Source: Candidatus Altimarinota bacterium (GTDB lineage: Bacteria > Patescibacteriota > Gracilibacteria > JAHISY01). From it: DNA of 12,379 bases. This document shows positions 1 to 6,853 of this stretch, piece by piece; positions within the stretch are counted from its first letter, which is position 1, and each line of letters begins with the position of its first letter. The notes beneath the pieces are model-generated. The model saw only the letters and a list, made by a program, of their open reading frames with translations. It made no database searches and was not told the origin of the DNA. Where the stretch lies: assembly GCA_023142645.1 (NCBI GenBank), contig JAGLJE010000025.1, positions 1-12,379 on the forward strand. Reading direction: 5' to 3'. The position numbers were made by a program, and so were the translations under genes.

Positions 1-33
1 CTTGAAAAATGAAGATTTGGGAGGTAGGGAAAC

Positions 34-62
34 TTGAAATCAGAGTAGTTTTATGGTACAAT
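34..62 (+). promoter_or_regulatory. Sigma70-type promoter of the pilin-like pair
   Basis: TTGAAA (34-39) and TACAAT (57-62) are separated by exactly 17 bases, each one base from the -35 and -10 consensus. Transcription would begin near 69, just before the ATG at 77. The -10 box lies inside the first codons of a longer possible reading frame starting at 53, which argues that the ATG at 53 is not used. Strength is inferred from consensus only. Confidence 0.65.
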
Positions 63-76
63 TGAAAGAAATAAAG

Positions 77-685
77 ATGCAAAAACTGAATCTGAAAAAA
101 CGATTCGCCAAAACTTTGCTCGCGGTGTTGCTGCTTGCGGGAATATTTTTCGCGATGGCAGGAGAGGTGAGGGCGGGAACAGGAGTGGAGGGGTCTGCCT
201 GCATGCAAGATCGCGATTGCAAAAGCAATTATTGTCTTGAAAAAGTGTGCACTATGGTATTTGAAGTCGGTTTACAGACGCCGTTCGCGAAGCCGCCAGA
301 CATTCCTTGTAAAAAGACGGAAGATGAAGATGTTTATGTAACGCAAGATGGCTATCTTTGGGTTTGTCGGAAGGGATCGAAAGAATGGGTGCAGATAATC
401 CGCGGGGAGGATGGCGGCGAGATTCTCGAAAACTACGCGGCGATGCTTTATAAGTGGCTCGCGGGATTTATCGGAATTGTTGCAGTTTTAGTATTGATCA
501 TCGGTGGAATTCAAATCACTACCGCCGGAGCGAATCAAGAGGGGCTGCAGAGCGGCAAAGATCGGATCATCGCTGCGTTCGTCGGACTCGCGCTACTTTT
601 TCTTTCAAGTCTCATTCTCTATACGATTAATCCGACTTTTTTTGGCGGAGGCACGGAGATTGAAAAAGAAGTTGCAGAAGAATGA
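77..685 (+). CDS. Secreted pilin-like two-helix membrane protein with Cys-rich N-terminus
   Basis: A 202-residue protein. Residues 1-33 form a signal peptide: basic start, hydrophobic core, cleavage motif VRA before Gly34. A short Cys-rich segment follows (about 42-58, four Cys in the pattern C-x6-C-x4-C-x4-C), with two more Cys near 78 and 97. The C-terminal half holds two membrane helices (about 127-147 and 162-182) joined by a short loop with Gly, Gln and Lys, then an acidic tail. The paired-helix unit resembles the VirB2/TrbC-like 'T4SS pilin' family common in Patescibacteria, normally small secreted or membrane proteins of unproven role. The start at 77 is chosen over an in-frame ATG at 53 because the promoter -10 overlaps the latter and because 77 gives a cleaner signal peptide. 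It lies 19 bases before the next pilin-like gene, so the two are probably co-transcribed. The domain family call is good; the function in surface filaments or secretion is inferred. Confidence 0.75.
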   Translation: MQKLNLKKRFAKTLLAVLLLAGIFFAMAGEVRAGTGVEGSACMQDRDCKSNYCLEKVCTMVFEVGLQTPFAKPPDIPCKKTEDEDVYVTQDGYLWVCRKGSKEWVQIIRGEDGGEILENYAAMLYKWLAGFIGIVAVLVLIIGGIQITTAGANQEGLQSGKDRIIAAFVGLALLFLSSLILYTINPTFFGGGTEIEKEVAEE

Positions 686-704
686 TTCGTTTAAAAATTA
701 AAAA

Positions 705-1592
705 ATGTTTCGCAAAATTTTCATCACGTTTGCAGTCGGTTTCCTCGCTTTTGCGTCGGTTTCGGCCGTCGAGGATTCGACAACTGTATCTACAGATGTA
801 GACGAAACAGCCGCTGTCGAAAAGTCGCTACCGCCCGAATTAATCGGCGGCTCGTTGCTCCCGGGCACTTCAGAGGGTGTCAAAGAAGCTGTGAAAAATC
901 AGGAAGGGGAGGATTTAAACACTGCCGAAAAAAAATTACAGTGGTTGCAAACCACTTTTATTCGAAATGTAATCAGCCAGCTTATCGGCTGGACGGCTGC
1001 GCTCGCGGTTGTTTTTCTTATTTTCGGCGGCTATCAATATCTAACATCGGTGGGTAACGACGAGCAAATTAAATCGGCGCACAAAACGATTACATGGAGT
1101 CTCGCGGGGTTGTTGCTTGCGCTACTCGCGTTTGCGATTGTGCAGATTTTAGTGAATATTAAATTCGATACTGCTCCTTCCTCGAATCTTCTCGCAGCGG
1201 ATGTGTCGCAAATCCTTCCGCTTACGGAAGAGGGTTGGGATAAGATAGGAGAGATTGCAAATTTGCCGCGGGGCGATTTCAAAACAGAATTTCTGCCGGT
1301 AGTTGCTCGTTTCCTGATTTATGGAATGGCTTTCGTGGCATTTCTCGTCTTTTTCGTAGCGGGAGCGTGGCTAGTTGTTGGTTGGGGCAATGATGAATCT
1401 GTTAAAAAAGCTAAGAACGCGATCATCTGGGGAGTCGTAGGACTGGCTTTCGCGGCGGCGAGCTACGCGCTCGTGAAAGGTTTACTGGGAGTTGATTTGA
1501 GTTGGGAAGAGGAGGTTGCGGAGGTTGTGGATGTCGAGACCGTTGAGGAAGGAACTGTTGAAATTGAAGATGAAAAAGAAGATAAAGAGTAG
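705..1592 (+). CDS. Membrane protein with duplicated pilin-like unit
   Basis: A 295-residue protein with a signal peptide (1-21, ending SVSA), an acidic linker, and two copies of a two-helix unit. Helices lie near 90-110 and 131-151 (unit 1) and near 200-224 and 239-259 (unit 2). The loops between helices match in both copies: Gly-Asn-Asp-Glu followed by Lys/Ala residues and then an Ile-x-Trp that opens the second helix, so the protein arose by internal duplication. The C-terminus (about 267-295) is strongly acidic. The unit is of the T4SS pilin-like type seen in CPR genomes. No Shine-Dalgarno is visible; the ATG at 705 follows an A/T-rich stretch. It sits directly after the single-unit paralogue, so the two products may act together at the envelope. 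A role in conjugation, DNA uptake or attachment cannot be decided from sequence. Confidence 0.72.
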   Translation: MFRKIFITFAVGFLAFASVSAVEDSTTVSTDVDETAAVEKSLPPELIGGSLLPGTSEGVKEAVKNQEGEDLNTAEKKLQWLQTTFIRNVISQLIGWTAALAVVFLIFGGYQYLTSVGNDEQIKSAHKTITWSLAGLLLALLAFAIVQILVNIKFDTAPSSNLLAADVSQILPLTEEGWDKIGEIANLPRGDFKTEFLPVVARFLIYGMAFVAFLVFFVAGAWLVVGWGNDESVKKAKNAIIWGVVGLAFAAASYALVKGLLGVDLSWEEEVAEVVDVETVEEGTVEIEDEKEDKE

Positions 1593-1682
1593 AAAAAGGA
1601 TCCAGAAATCATTTACATATAATTTCAGGCATCTAAAAAGGAGTAGGCATTCAAATCCTTGTTTCGTGAGTGTTAAAACTAC

Positions 1683-2993
1683 TCAATCCGCATATACCAA
1701 AACCTCGCTCAAATTCCCAATCTTTTTGTCTCCCCATTTCTTCGTCTGGTAGCCTAGGCTCAAGCCGCACGCTTCGAAAAGACAGCGGTCGGATTTGCCG
1801 TCACCGACAGCTACAGTCTCATCTTTTTTCACTCCCAATTTTCGCAATAACCGCTGCGTTGCTTTTTTCTTACACACCCACAGCCCGCAACATTTTCCAC
1901 TTGAATCGTCATACGGCGAAACCTTCAATTTTCCGGTGAACCTTTTGGATTTGTCGCGTGCAAGGATGGGGCAAACAAAATAAGGAACTTTCAATTTTCC
2001 GGCAAAGTACTCAACTACCGGTGAAAACGCGGATGAAATAATCCGAATTTTATAACGCTGCTGTCGTAACACCTCAATAACGCGGGCGGCATGCGAACTT
2101 ATTGGAATTTTCTCACAAATGGCGGAGATCTCCCGTTGTGTTCGTCCGCGAAAATGGCAAGCAAGCGATTGCGTGATCTTGCGATCAGGTATTTCTCCCC
2201 GCGCAACTTTTCGTCGTAGACTATTTAACTCCTTCGTGAAACCCCACTCTTTCGCGAAAAATTCAATACTGCTACCGGTGATCAAAGTTTTATCGAGATC
2301 AAAGATAACAAGCTTGTGGCGGTGGGAGATTAGTTTCGTTTCAGACAGAATCGTGCGAATCACTTCTTTCGACATTTCTGCGAGGTTTTCAATGCTCTGA
2401 TGTTTGTGTTCTTTTTTGCCGAACGAGACTTCGCGAATAGCTAACTTTTTCTTAGCCGCTTGTAAAACGAGTTGAATATCTACCCCCCAGCCTTCTTCGA
2501 TTTTGCCGAACCGAAATTTTCGACGGTGCAGTGCGAATTCACCGGAAAGTGGATAGTCGAGTTTCACGGTAGGGCAGACGATTTTTAGCAGCGGTCGAAC
2601 GACGAGCTGCGTGACTCGTCCCGACGAGATATCGTACGCGGCTTTCACGAAATCGGCTTCGCCTGAAAGTAATGGTGCGATCAGTTTTTTAATTTTCGCG
2701 GGAGTGATGTTACCAAGATCGGCATCGAGAAAAACGAGGTGGTCGTGTTTCGCGTGTCGCGCTCCAGTCCGCAGTGCCGCTCCTTTCCCAATATTAACTT
2801 CATGTCGAACGACTCGCGCACCGTGCTTCCGCGCTGCCGCGACTGTTTCATCTGAACTGCCGTCATCGATTACGAGAATTTCACAAATTTCGCTCACGCG
2901 CCGTGCGACAGCAATCACGCGTCCGACTCGTTGCTCTTCGTTGAATGCTGGAATAATGCACGAAACGCCGGTAACTTTTTTATTCTTCTTCAT
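1683..2993 (-). CDS. Fused glucosyl-3-phosphoglycerate synthase-like GT and HAD phosphatase
   Basis: A 436-residue two-domain protein. Residues about 8-220 are a GT-A glycosyltransferase: the nucleotide-binding start (PAFNEE, IDDGSSDET), GKG at 69-71, and the metal-binding D90-A-D92. Its second half matches GpgS (family GT81) closely in pattern: GRVTQLVVRPLL, PLSGEFA (148-154), GWGVDIQL, and EHKHQ around His196, equivalent to the metal-binding His of mycobacterial GpgS, then an EMSKEV helix. Residues about 226-436 are a phosphoserine-phosphatase-like HAD (class IB): DLDKT (232-236), Ser320/Ser321, a Lys-rich segment near 375, and GDGKSD (397-402). Together they would make glucosyl-3-phosphoglycerate and dephosphorylate it to glucosylglycerate. 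Known pathways usually use separate proteins. The open frame extends upstream to 3212, but the domain begins at the ATG at 2993 and the upstream part overlaps another gene. Alternative: a GT2 enzyme with another acceptor. Confidence 0.7.
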   Translation of the reverse strand: MKKNKKVTGVSCIIPAFNEEQRVGRVIAVARRVSEICEILVIDDGSSDETVAAARKHGARVVRHEVNIGKGAALRTGARHAKHDHLVFLDADLGNITPAKIKKLIAPLLSGEADFVKAAYDISSGRVTQLVVRPLLKIVCPTVKLDYPLSGEFALHRRKFRFGKIEEGWGVDIQLVLQAAKKKLAIREVSFGKKEHKHQSIENLAEMSKEVIRTILSETKLISHRHKLVIFDLDKTLITGSSIEFFAKEWGFTKELNSLRRKVARGEIPDRKITQSLACHFRGRTQREISAICEKIPISSHAARVIEVLRQQRYKIRIISSAFSPVVEYFAGKLKVPYFVCPILARDKSKRFTGKLKVSPYDDSSGKCCGLWVCKKKATQRLLRKLGVKKDETVAVGDGKSDRCLFEACGLSLGYQTKKWGDKKIGNLSEVLVYAD

Positions 2994-3049
2994 TTTTGCA
3001 CTTACGCTCTTCAAATTAGCATGTTTACAGGTAAAAAGCCAAAAACATG

Positions 3050-3066
3050 TCAGATAAAATATCTGA
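3050..3066. promoter_or_regulatory. Perfect 7-bp inverted repeat upstream of the GT-HAD gene
   Basis: TCAGATA, three A, TATCTGA: a perfect 7-bp arm with a 3-base centre, about 57 bases upstream of the start of the synthase-phosphatase gene. It has no adjoining T-run and lies in noncoding DNA where that gene's promoter should be, so a repressor or activator site is a reasonable guess. No convincing -35/-10 pair was identified around it. Confidence 0.35.
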
Positions 3067-3102
3067 AAAATTAAGGTGATCGTAACAAAAAAAGCGCAAG
3101 GA

Positions 3103-3137
3103 AAAGAGTCGTTATTGACTGAAAGCAACGACTCTTT
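3103..3137 (-). terminator. Terminator-like hairpin after the small membrane protein gene
   Basis: An 11-bp perfect inverted repeat (3103-3113 with 3127-3137, arms AAAGAGTCGTT and AACGACTCTTT) with a 13-base loop lies 14 bases past the stop codon of the gene at 3152-3544. Read on the minus strand, it is followed after about 10 bases by seven T. The distance between stem and T-run is longer than in a classical intrinsic terminator, so the role is probable, not certain. Confidence 0.5.
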
Positions 3138-3151
3138 ATTCCCCTCTCGGA

Positions 3152-3544
3152 TTACTGTTGTTCCGGTTTTAGTGGACTCTGAGAGTGCCGGGGTCCAATA
3201 CCCCAACCCCACGAAAACGTGGTTTCGGTCTTGGTTTTTTTGGGAGTAGGCAGAGCGATGAACTGTTCTAATTCCGAAGGGGTTAATTGCTGTGATTCAC
3301 CCCTTGCTTCGTCATAGATGAAGCAAATTGCGCTTGCGCGATTAATTTTCGCGAGCGTTTTTGTAGCTCCCTTTTTCGTCCGGAACAATATGTTCGTCCC
3401 AGATTTATTATCCCAACAGAGTCCGATTAACTCGGCTGAATGGGAGGAGTTTATGGAATAAATTCCCCATCCGATGATACACAGGACTATTATCAGTCCT
3501 GCTACGATACTAATGATTACTATGCCTTTTTTCTTTTTTGCCAT
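3152..3544 (-). CDS. Small single-pass membrane protein, function unknown
   Basis: A 130-residue protein with a Lys-rich start (MAKKKKG), one membrane helix (about 7-29), and an exposed domain of about 100 residues ending in a Pro/Lys/Ser-rich tail. No known family is recognised. The positive N-terminus suggests the start stays in the cytoplasm and the rest is outside. Start choice: an ATG 15 bases upstream (3559) is in frame, but GGAGGA (3552-3557) stands 7 bases before the ATG at 3544 and overlaps the upstream candidate, so 3544 is the real start. The gene follows a consensus promoter (3777-3805) and a structured leader of about 200 nt, and is followed by a terminator-like hairpin, so it appears to be a single-gene transcription unit under possible RNA-level control. 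Confidence 0.6.
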   Translation of the reverse strand: MAKKKKGIVIISIVAGLIIVLCIIGWGIYSINSSHSAELIGLCWDNKSGTNILFRTKKGATKTLAKINRASAICFIYDEARGESQQLTPSELEQFIALPTPKKTKTETTFSWGWGIGPRHSQSPLKPEQQ

Positions 3545-3551
3545 GACATCT

Positions 3552-3557
3552 TCCTCC
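3552..3557 (-). promoter_or_regulatory. Ribosome binding site of the small membrane protein gene
   Basis: GGAGGA on the minus strand lies 7 bases before the ATG at 3544. It is the clearest Shine-Dalgarno in the window; most other genes here have none, so translation of this gene may be strong or specifically controlled. It lies just downstream of the folded leader and is not inside any of the stems seen there. Confidence 0.65.
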
Positions 3558-3565
3558 ATTTTTTT

Positions 3566-3770
3566 CGTTAATTTATTTTTTCAATCCCGAGAATCTAGAA
3601 GCCAAAAGTTTAGTTGCTCGGCTCTCGGAATTGATGATTTTGTTCAGTAGAGAGGGGATCTGCTTTCGGAATTGTGGCTTTCTGTGAAGATTCCACAATT
3701 CACTTGAAGTCAGATGACTCCCTACTGGATGGGATTTCAAAGGACGACGATTTCCATGTTGCTTTTAACG
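3566..3770 (-). ncRNA. Candidate structured RNA or long structured 5' leader
   Basis: Noncoding stretch of about 200 nt between a consensus promoter and a small gene. The minus-strand transcript folds as follows. Hairpin A (3727-3645): a 10-bp stem (3727-3718 with 3654-3645), a small internal loop, a 5-bp stem (3715-3711 with 3662-3658), a larger internal loop, and a perfect 9-bp apical stem (3701-3693 with 3677-3669) with a 15-nt loop. Hairpin B (3633-3582): an 11-bp stem (3633-3623 with 3592-3582) with an inner GCC/GGC. The extreme ends can pair CGUUAA (3770-3765) with UUAACG (3571-3566), closing the whole. The single imperfect pairs in stems A and B are G-U on the minus strand but mismatches on the plus strand, which points to minus-strand RNA. 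It matches no RNA family I recognise (not SRP, tmRNA or RNase P by visible motifs). It could be a stand-alone RNA, a riboswitch-like leader, or both. Confidence 0.55.
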
Positions 3771-3776
3771 GTGTGT

Positions 3777-3805
3777 AATTTAACAAGTTTATTAAATCTT
3801 GTCAA
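3777..3805 (-). promoter_or_regulatory. Consensus promoter for the structured leader/RNA
   Basis: On the minus strand, a perfect -35 TTGACA (3805-3800), a 17-base spacer and a -10 TAAATT (3782-3777). Transcription would start near 3770, exactly where the closing helix of the structured RNA begins. An inverted repeat ACAAG/CTTGT (3783-3787 and 3798-3802) fills the spacer and could be an operator. A small palindrome TCTTG-T-CAAGA (3797-3807) overlaps the -35. Confidence 0.65.
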
Positions 3806-3868
3806 GAGTGAACAGAGTACACATTAAACTCGAAAAATTAAGGTAAAATTAAAAAGATAATTCAAGCG

Positions 3869-5140
3869 ATGCCGTCTCGTAAAATTAAAAAATCCCGTAA
3901 AAACAGAATTGCGATTCTGCATTATTCGTACCCTCCGGTGGTCGGGGGAGTCGAGTTTGTGATGGAGGGTCACGCTAATCTTCTCGCGGAAATGGGTTTT
4001 CCTGTAAAAATAATCACCGCTACTGGCGGAGAGGAAAATAGTAATCCGAACATTGAAATTGCGAAAATTAGCGAGATTGATAGCAGTAATCCTGTTATCA
4101 AAAAATGTTTCCAAAAAGACGGAAGCATCAAAAAAACGGAGTTCGAATTAGCCAAAAAACTTTTGAAAAAGAAGCTAGCGAAATCACTTTCGGGAGTTTC
4201 GAAATGTTTCGTTCATAATATTATGACGATGCATTTCAATACCGTGCTGACGGCAGCGATATTTGATCTGATGGACGAGCTGAAAAATATTAAATTTATT
4301 GTGTGGTGTCACGATGCTAGTCTCATTAATCTCGATTATCATTTTCGTCTAAAAAATGAATATCCTTTAAATCTACTCGGTAAAATTAATCGAAAAGCCA
4401 AATATGTGACAATTTCAAAAGAAAGGCAAAAGCAAATAGCTGAGTTGTTCGGAGTCAAGAAAAATTTAATCAAAAGTGTTCCCAATGGTATTGATATCAA
4501 AAAACTTTTGAACATCGATTCTGAAATTTGGAAGTTCGCTTCCGACTTTGGATTTTTCGAAAAAGATATTATCGCGCTTTTCCCCACGCGTATTTTGGAG
4601 AGAAAAAATATTGAAAAAGGAATTGATATTATTTGCGAGCTCAAAAATCTCGGGCTGAAAGTTTCATATGTGATTACCGGAATGCCCGATCCTCACAACA
4701 AAGCCACGGCCAAGTATTACGATTTTTTACGAAAATATATAAAAAAGAAAAAAGTAGAAAAGGATGTTATTTTCGTGGCGGACACTAAACAATCAGATGG
4801 ATCGAAATTCAAAATCGACTTAAATAAGTTGAGGAGTCTTTACAATCTTTGCGATATTCTCCTGATGCCTTCGAAACAGGAAGGGTTTGGTTTGCCTTTG
4901 CTCGAGGCCGGGATTTTTCGAATGCCGATTTTTTGCAGCAATGTGAGTCCGCTGCCGGATATTTTCGCAGAGAATGCGAATTATTTCGAGCTGAAAGAAA
5001 GTCCCGCCAAAATCGCCAAACATATTGCGAGTGTTTGCGATAATGATTCAGCTTTTAAGAATTTCAAAAAAGTAATGCTGGATTATTCTTGGCCGTCGAT
5101 TTACAAAAAACACATTCACAAACTCATTTCCCAAAAATAA
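3869..5140 (+). CDS. GT4-family glycosyltransferase (GT-B fold)
   Basis: A 423-residue retaining glycosyltransferase. The N-terminal Rossmann domain opens with HYSYPPVVGGVE (18-29), the glycine loop of GT4 enzymes. The C-terminal donor domain has PNGID (205-209), an Arg/Lys pair in RILERKN (241-247), and the E-x7-E motif E348...E356 in EGFGLPLLEAG, which holds the nucleotide sugar. Length is typical of the family. It lies between the GpgS-like fusion and a GH13_18 phosphorylase, which raises the possibility that it sugar-extends glucosylglycerate, as the GT4-type mannosylglucosylglycerate synthases do. Donor and acceptor cannot be read from the sequence, and a role in lipid or surface glycan synthesis is equally possible. 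No Shine-Dalgarno is seen; a weak -10-like TAAAAT lies at 3844-3849. It converges with the next gene, with only 12 bases between stop codons. Confidence 0.75.
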   Translation: MPSRKIKKSRKNRIAILHYSYPPVVGGVEFVMEGHANLLAEMGFPVKIITATGGEENSNPNIEIAKISEIDSSNPVIKKCFQKDGSIKKTEFELAKKLLKKKLAKSLSGVSKCFVHNIMTMHFNTVLTAAIFDLMDELKNIKFIVWCHDASLINLDYHFRLKNEYPLNLLGKINRKAKYVTISKERQKQIAELFGVKKNLIKSVPNGIDIKKLLNIDSEIWKFASDFGFFEKDIIALFPTRILERKNIEKGIDIICELKNLGLKVSYVITGMPDPHNKATAKYYDFLRKYIKKKKVEKDVIFVADTKQSDGSKFKIDLNKLRSLYNLCDILLMPSKQEGFGLPLLEAGIFRMPIFCSNVSPLPDIFAENANYFELKESPAKIAKHIASVCDNDSAFKNFKKVMLDYSWPSIYKKHIHKLISQK

Positions 5141-5152
5141 AGACAGTTAAAA

Positions 5153-6832
5153 TTACACTAGATAATAAATTCCATAAGGTAATACCTTCCCATTAAATTG
5201 CTTTCGCCGTATTAAGTCGATTTTTTCGAGATATTTATTGATTTTGACTTTTTCTCCGCTGACATTGATTATGACCATCAAACCTCTGTTGTGCTCCGTA
5301 ACAAGTAATCTTTGGTCGCTTTTTACAGTTTTTTCTCTGCGATAAGGATTGAATTGGCATATTTTTTTTCTAGTGTTCAGCAATTTTAGATATGCCTTGA
5401 GCACCTGATGTCTCAACGATTTTTTGTCTTGAAGTTCTTTTTCTATTTTTTTAAACTTCAATTTTTGTCTATTCACGCTTCTTTTTATTCCGCTTTTTTT
5501 CGCCGCTTTAACATTATTCCTCGAACCCAAAAGGCTCTGGATGTATATTCCCGGAATTCCCTTCGCACTAAGCAAAATCGCTTGCGATGCAATAAATCTT
5601 TTCACATCTTCGTCGGTTGGTGCTTTTGGATTATTTATCGCGTCGTAAAAAGAAATATTGAGTTCGTAGGGAACTTCATTTCCACCTGAAAGAGATTTGT
5701 ACGAAGTAAATCCTCCGTGATTTGTGATAGTTTTTGCAAGATTTTGACGCTCTGTTTTTGTTAGGAAATCTTTTGCGCTCAATACACCCACACCATCGTG
5801 CGAAGCCAAGAAGTTGAAGAAAATATTTTTTGTATCTAAATTTTCCAGTAAGCGAAAAAATCGATTTAAGTTACTTGCCTTTTCTCTAGCGAATGCATCG
5901 AGAACGATTGGCGGTAAAGCAAATTGATAAACCAATCTGGCTTCATCACCATTGTGTCCGAAGTAGGAAACATTTTCTTTGTGAGGCAAGTTCGTCTCTG
6001 TGAGTATCATCGCGTATGGTGCGACACATTTCAGAATATCGTGAAATAATTTCACCACAAAGTGTGCCTTTTTTAAATTTAGGCAGCTTGTTCCGAGTTC
6101 TTTCCAGATGTAGGCGATCGCGTCTATCCTCAATACTTCAGCCCCCTGACTTAAATAAAAAAGCATCACATCAATAATTTCCAGTAAAACTTCCGGATTC
6201 TTGTAATTGAGGTCGACTTGATCTTCGCTGAAAGTAGTCCAAACAAATTTATCCCCTTTTTTGGTTTTGAATTTTGTAAGCAACGGACTGGTTCTTGGTC
6301 GGAATACTTTCGAGGTGTTTACCTTCTTGTCGAAATGAATGAAGTAATCTTGATATTTTTCCTCGCCATTCAAAAATCCTCCGAACCATTTGGATTTCGT
6401 GGAAATGTGATTCAAAACGAGATCCACCATTAAACGATAATCTTTTCCGATTTTCCGCACATCTTCCCAGCTTCCAAGTTTGGCATCAACTTTTTTGTAA
6501 TCAATAACAGAAAAGCCATCGTCCGAGCTGGAAGGAAAAAAGGGCAGGATATGCACTCCGCTTATCGATTTCTTTATCCTAGTCTTTAGAAATTCATGAA
6601 GCGTTTTGAGAGGTTTCTCGCCTTTTTTTGAGATGCTGTCTCCGTAGGTGATGAGGACAGAATCCGCGTGAGTCAGACAAACTTTGTTGTGGTATTTTTT
6701 TTTCTTCGCCAAAATTATTTTATCCGATTTATATTTGTCGAGCAGTTTTTTCAGTCGCGGCAAAATTCTCCCGACATCTTTCGCGGAATAAAGATAATGT
6801 AATCTTTCCTCAATTTGTTTCAATGTTGGCAT
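5153..6832 (-). CDS. GH13_18 sugar phosphorylase, probably glucosylglycerate phosphorylase
   Basis: A 559-residue (beta/alpha)8-barrel enzyme of glycoside hydrolase family 13 subfamily 18. An N-terminal extension of about 50 residues precedes barrel strand 1 (ITYGDSI, 61-67). Conserved blocks follow: GVHILPFFPSSSDDGFSVID (92-111), DLVLNH (137-142), RPRTSPLLT (178-186), nucleophile D237 in RIDA, acid/base E279 in TET, and transition-state stabiliser D346 in SHDG. Subfamily 18 holds sucrose, sucrose-6'-phosphate, glucosylglycerol and glucosylglycerate phosphorylases. The length (about 560 versus about 500 for sucrose phosphorylase), the RPRTSPLLT block and the LWKE/IWKELGTSC-type segment favour the glucosylglycerate/YcjM-like branch. 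The reaction would be glucosylglycerate plus phosphate to glucose-1-phosphate plus glycerate, in the cytoplasm. The GpgS-like fusion two genes away supports this substrate. It has its own promoter and is divergent from the ATP-grasp gene. Confidence 0.75.
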   Translation of the reverse strand: MPTLKQIEERLHYLYSAKDVGRILPRLKKLLDKYKSDKIILAKKKKYHNKVCLTHADSVLITYGDSISKKGEKPLKTLHEFLKTRIKKSISGVHILPFFPSSSDDGFSVIDYKKVDAKLGSWEDVRKIGKDYRLMVDLVLNHISTKSKWFGGFLNGEEKYQDYFIHFDKKVNTSKVFRPRTSPLLTKFKTKKGDKFVWTTFSEDQVDLNYKNPEVLLEIIDVMLFYLSQGAEVLRIDAIAYIWKELGTSCLNLKKAHFVVKLFHDILKCVAPYAMILTETNLPHKENVSYFGHNGDEARLVYQFALPPIVLDAFAREKASNLNRFFRLLENLDTKNIFFNFLASHDGVGVLSAKDFLTKTERQNLAKTITNHGGFTSYKSLSGGNEVPYELNISFYDAINNPKAPTDEDVKRFIASQAILLSAKGIPGIYIQSLLGSRNNVKAAKKSGIKRSVNRQKLKFKKIEKELQDKKSLRHQVLKAYLKLLNTRKKICQFNPYRREKTVKSDQRLLVTEHNRGLMVIINVSGEKVKINKYLEKIDLIRRKQFNGKVLPYGIYYLV

Positions 6833-6853
6833 ATTGGTTTTTTTACTCTTCTC

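Noticed and set aside
2..37. Eleven codons ending in TGA as the tail of an upstream gene
   Set aside because: It is too short to support and has no recognisable sequence; the real gene, if any, lies outside the window.
1602..1629. Imperfect stem after the second pilin-like gene as a terminator
   Set aside because: The 8-bp stem has an internal A-A mismatch, a 12-base loop and no following T-run, so it does not meet the usual pattern.
2611..3057. 148-codon plus-strand open frame opposite the synthase-phosphatase gene
   Set aside because: It is antisense to the clearly coding GT domain and its translation has no recognisable domain.
2994..3212. Upstream in-frame extension of the synthase-phosphatase gene by 73 codons
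   Set aside because: It overlaps the end of the small membrane protein gene and a terminator-like hairpin, and has no resemblance to GT domains; the conserved domain starts right after the ATG at 2993.
3544..3868. Known small RNA families (6S, SRP RNA, tmRNA, RNase P) for the noncoding stretch
   Set aside because: Neither the hallmark motifs of SRP, tmRNA or RNase P RNA nor the single long rod with central bubble of 6S RNA is seen; there are two separate hairpins.
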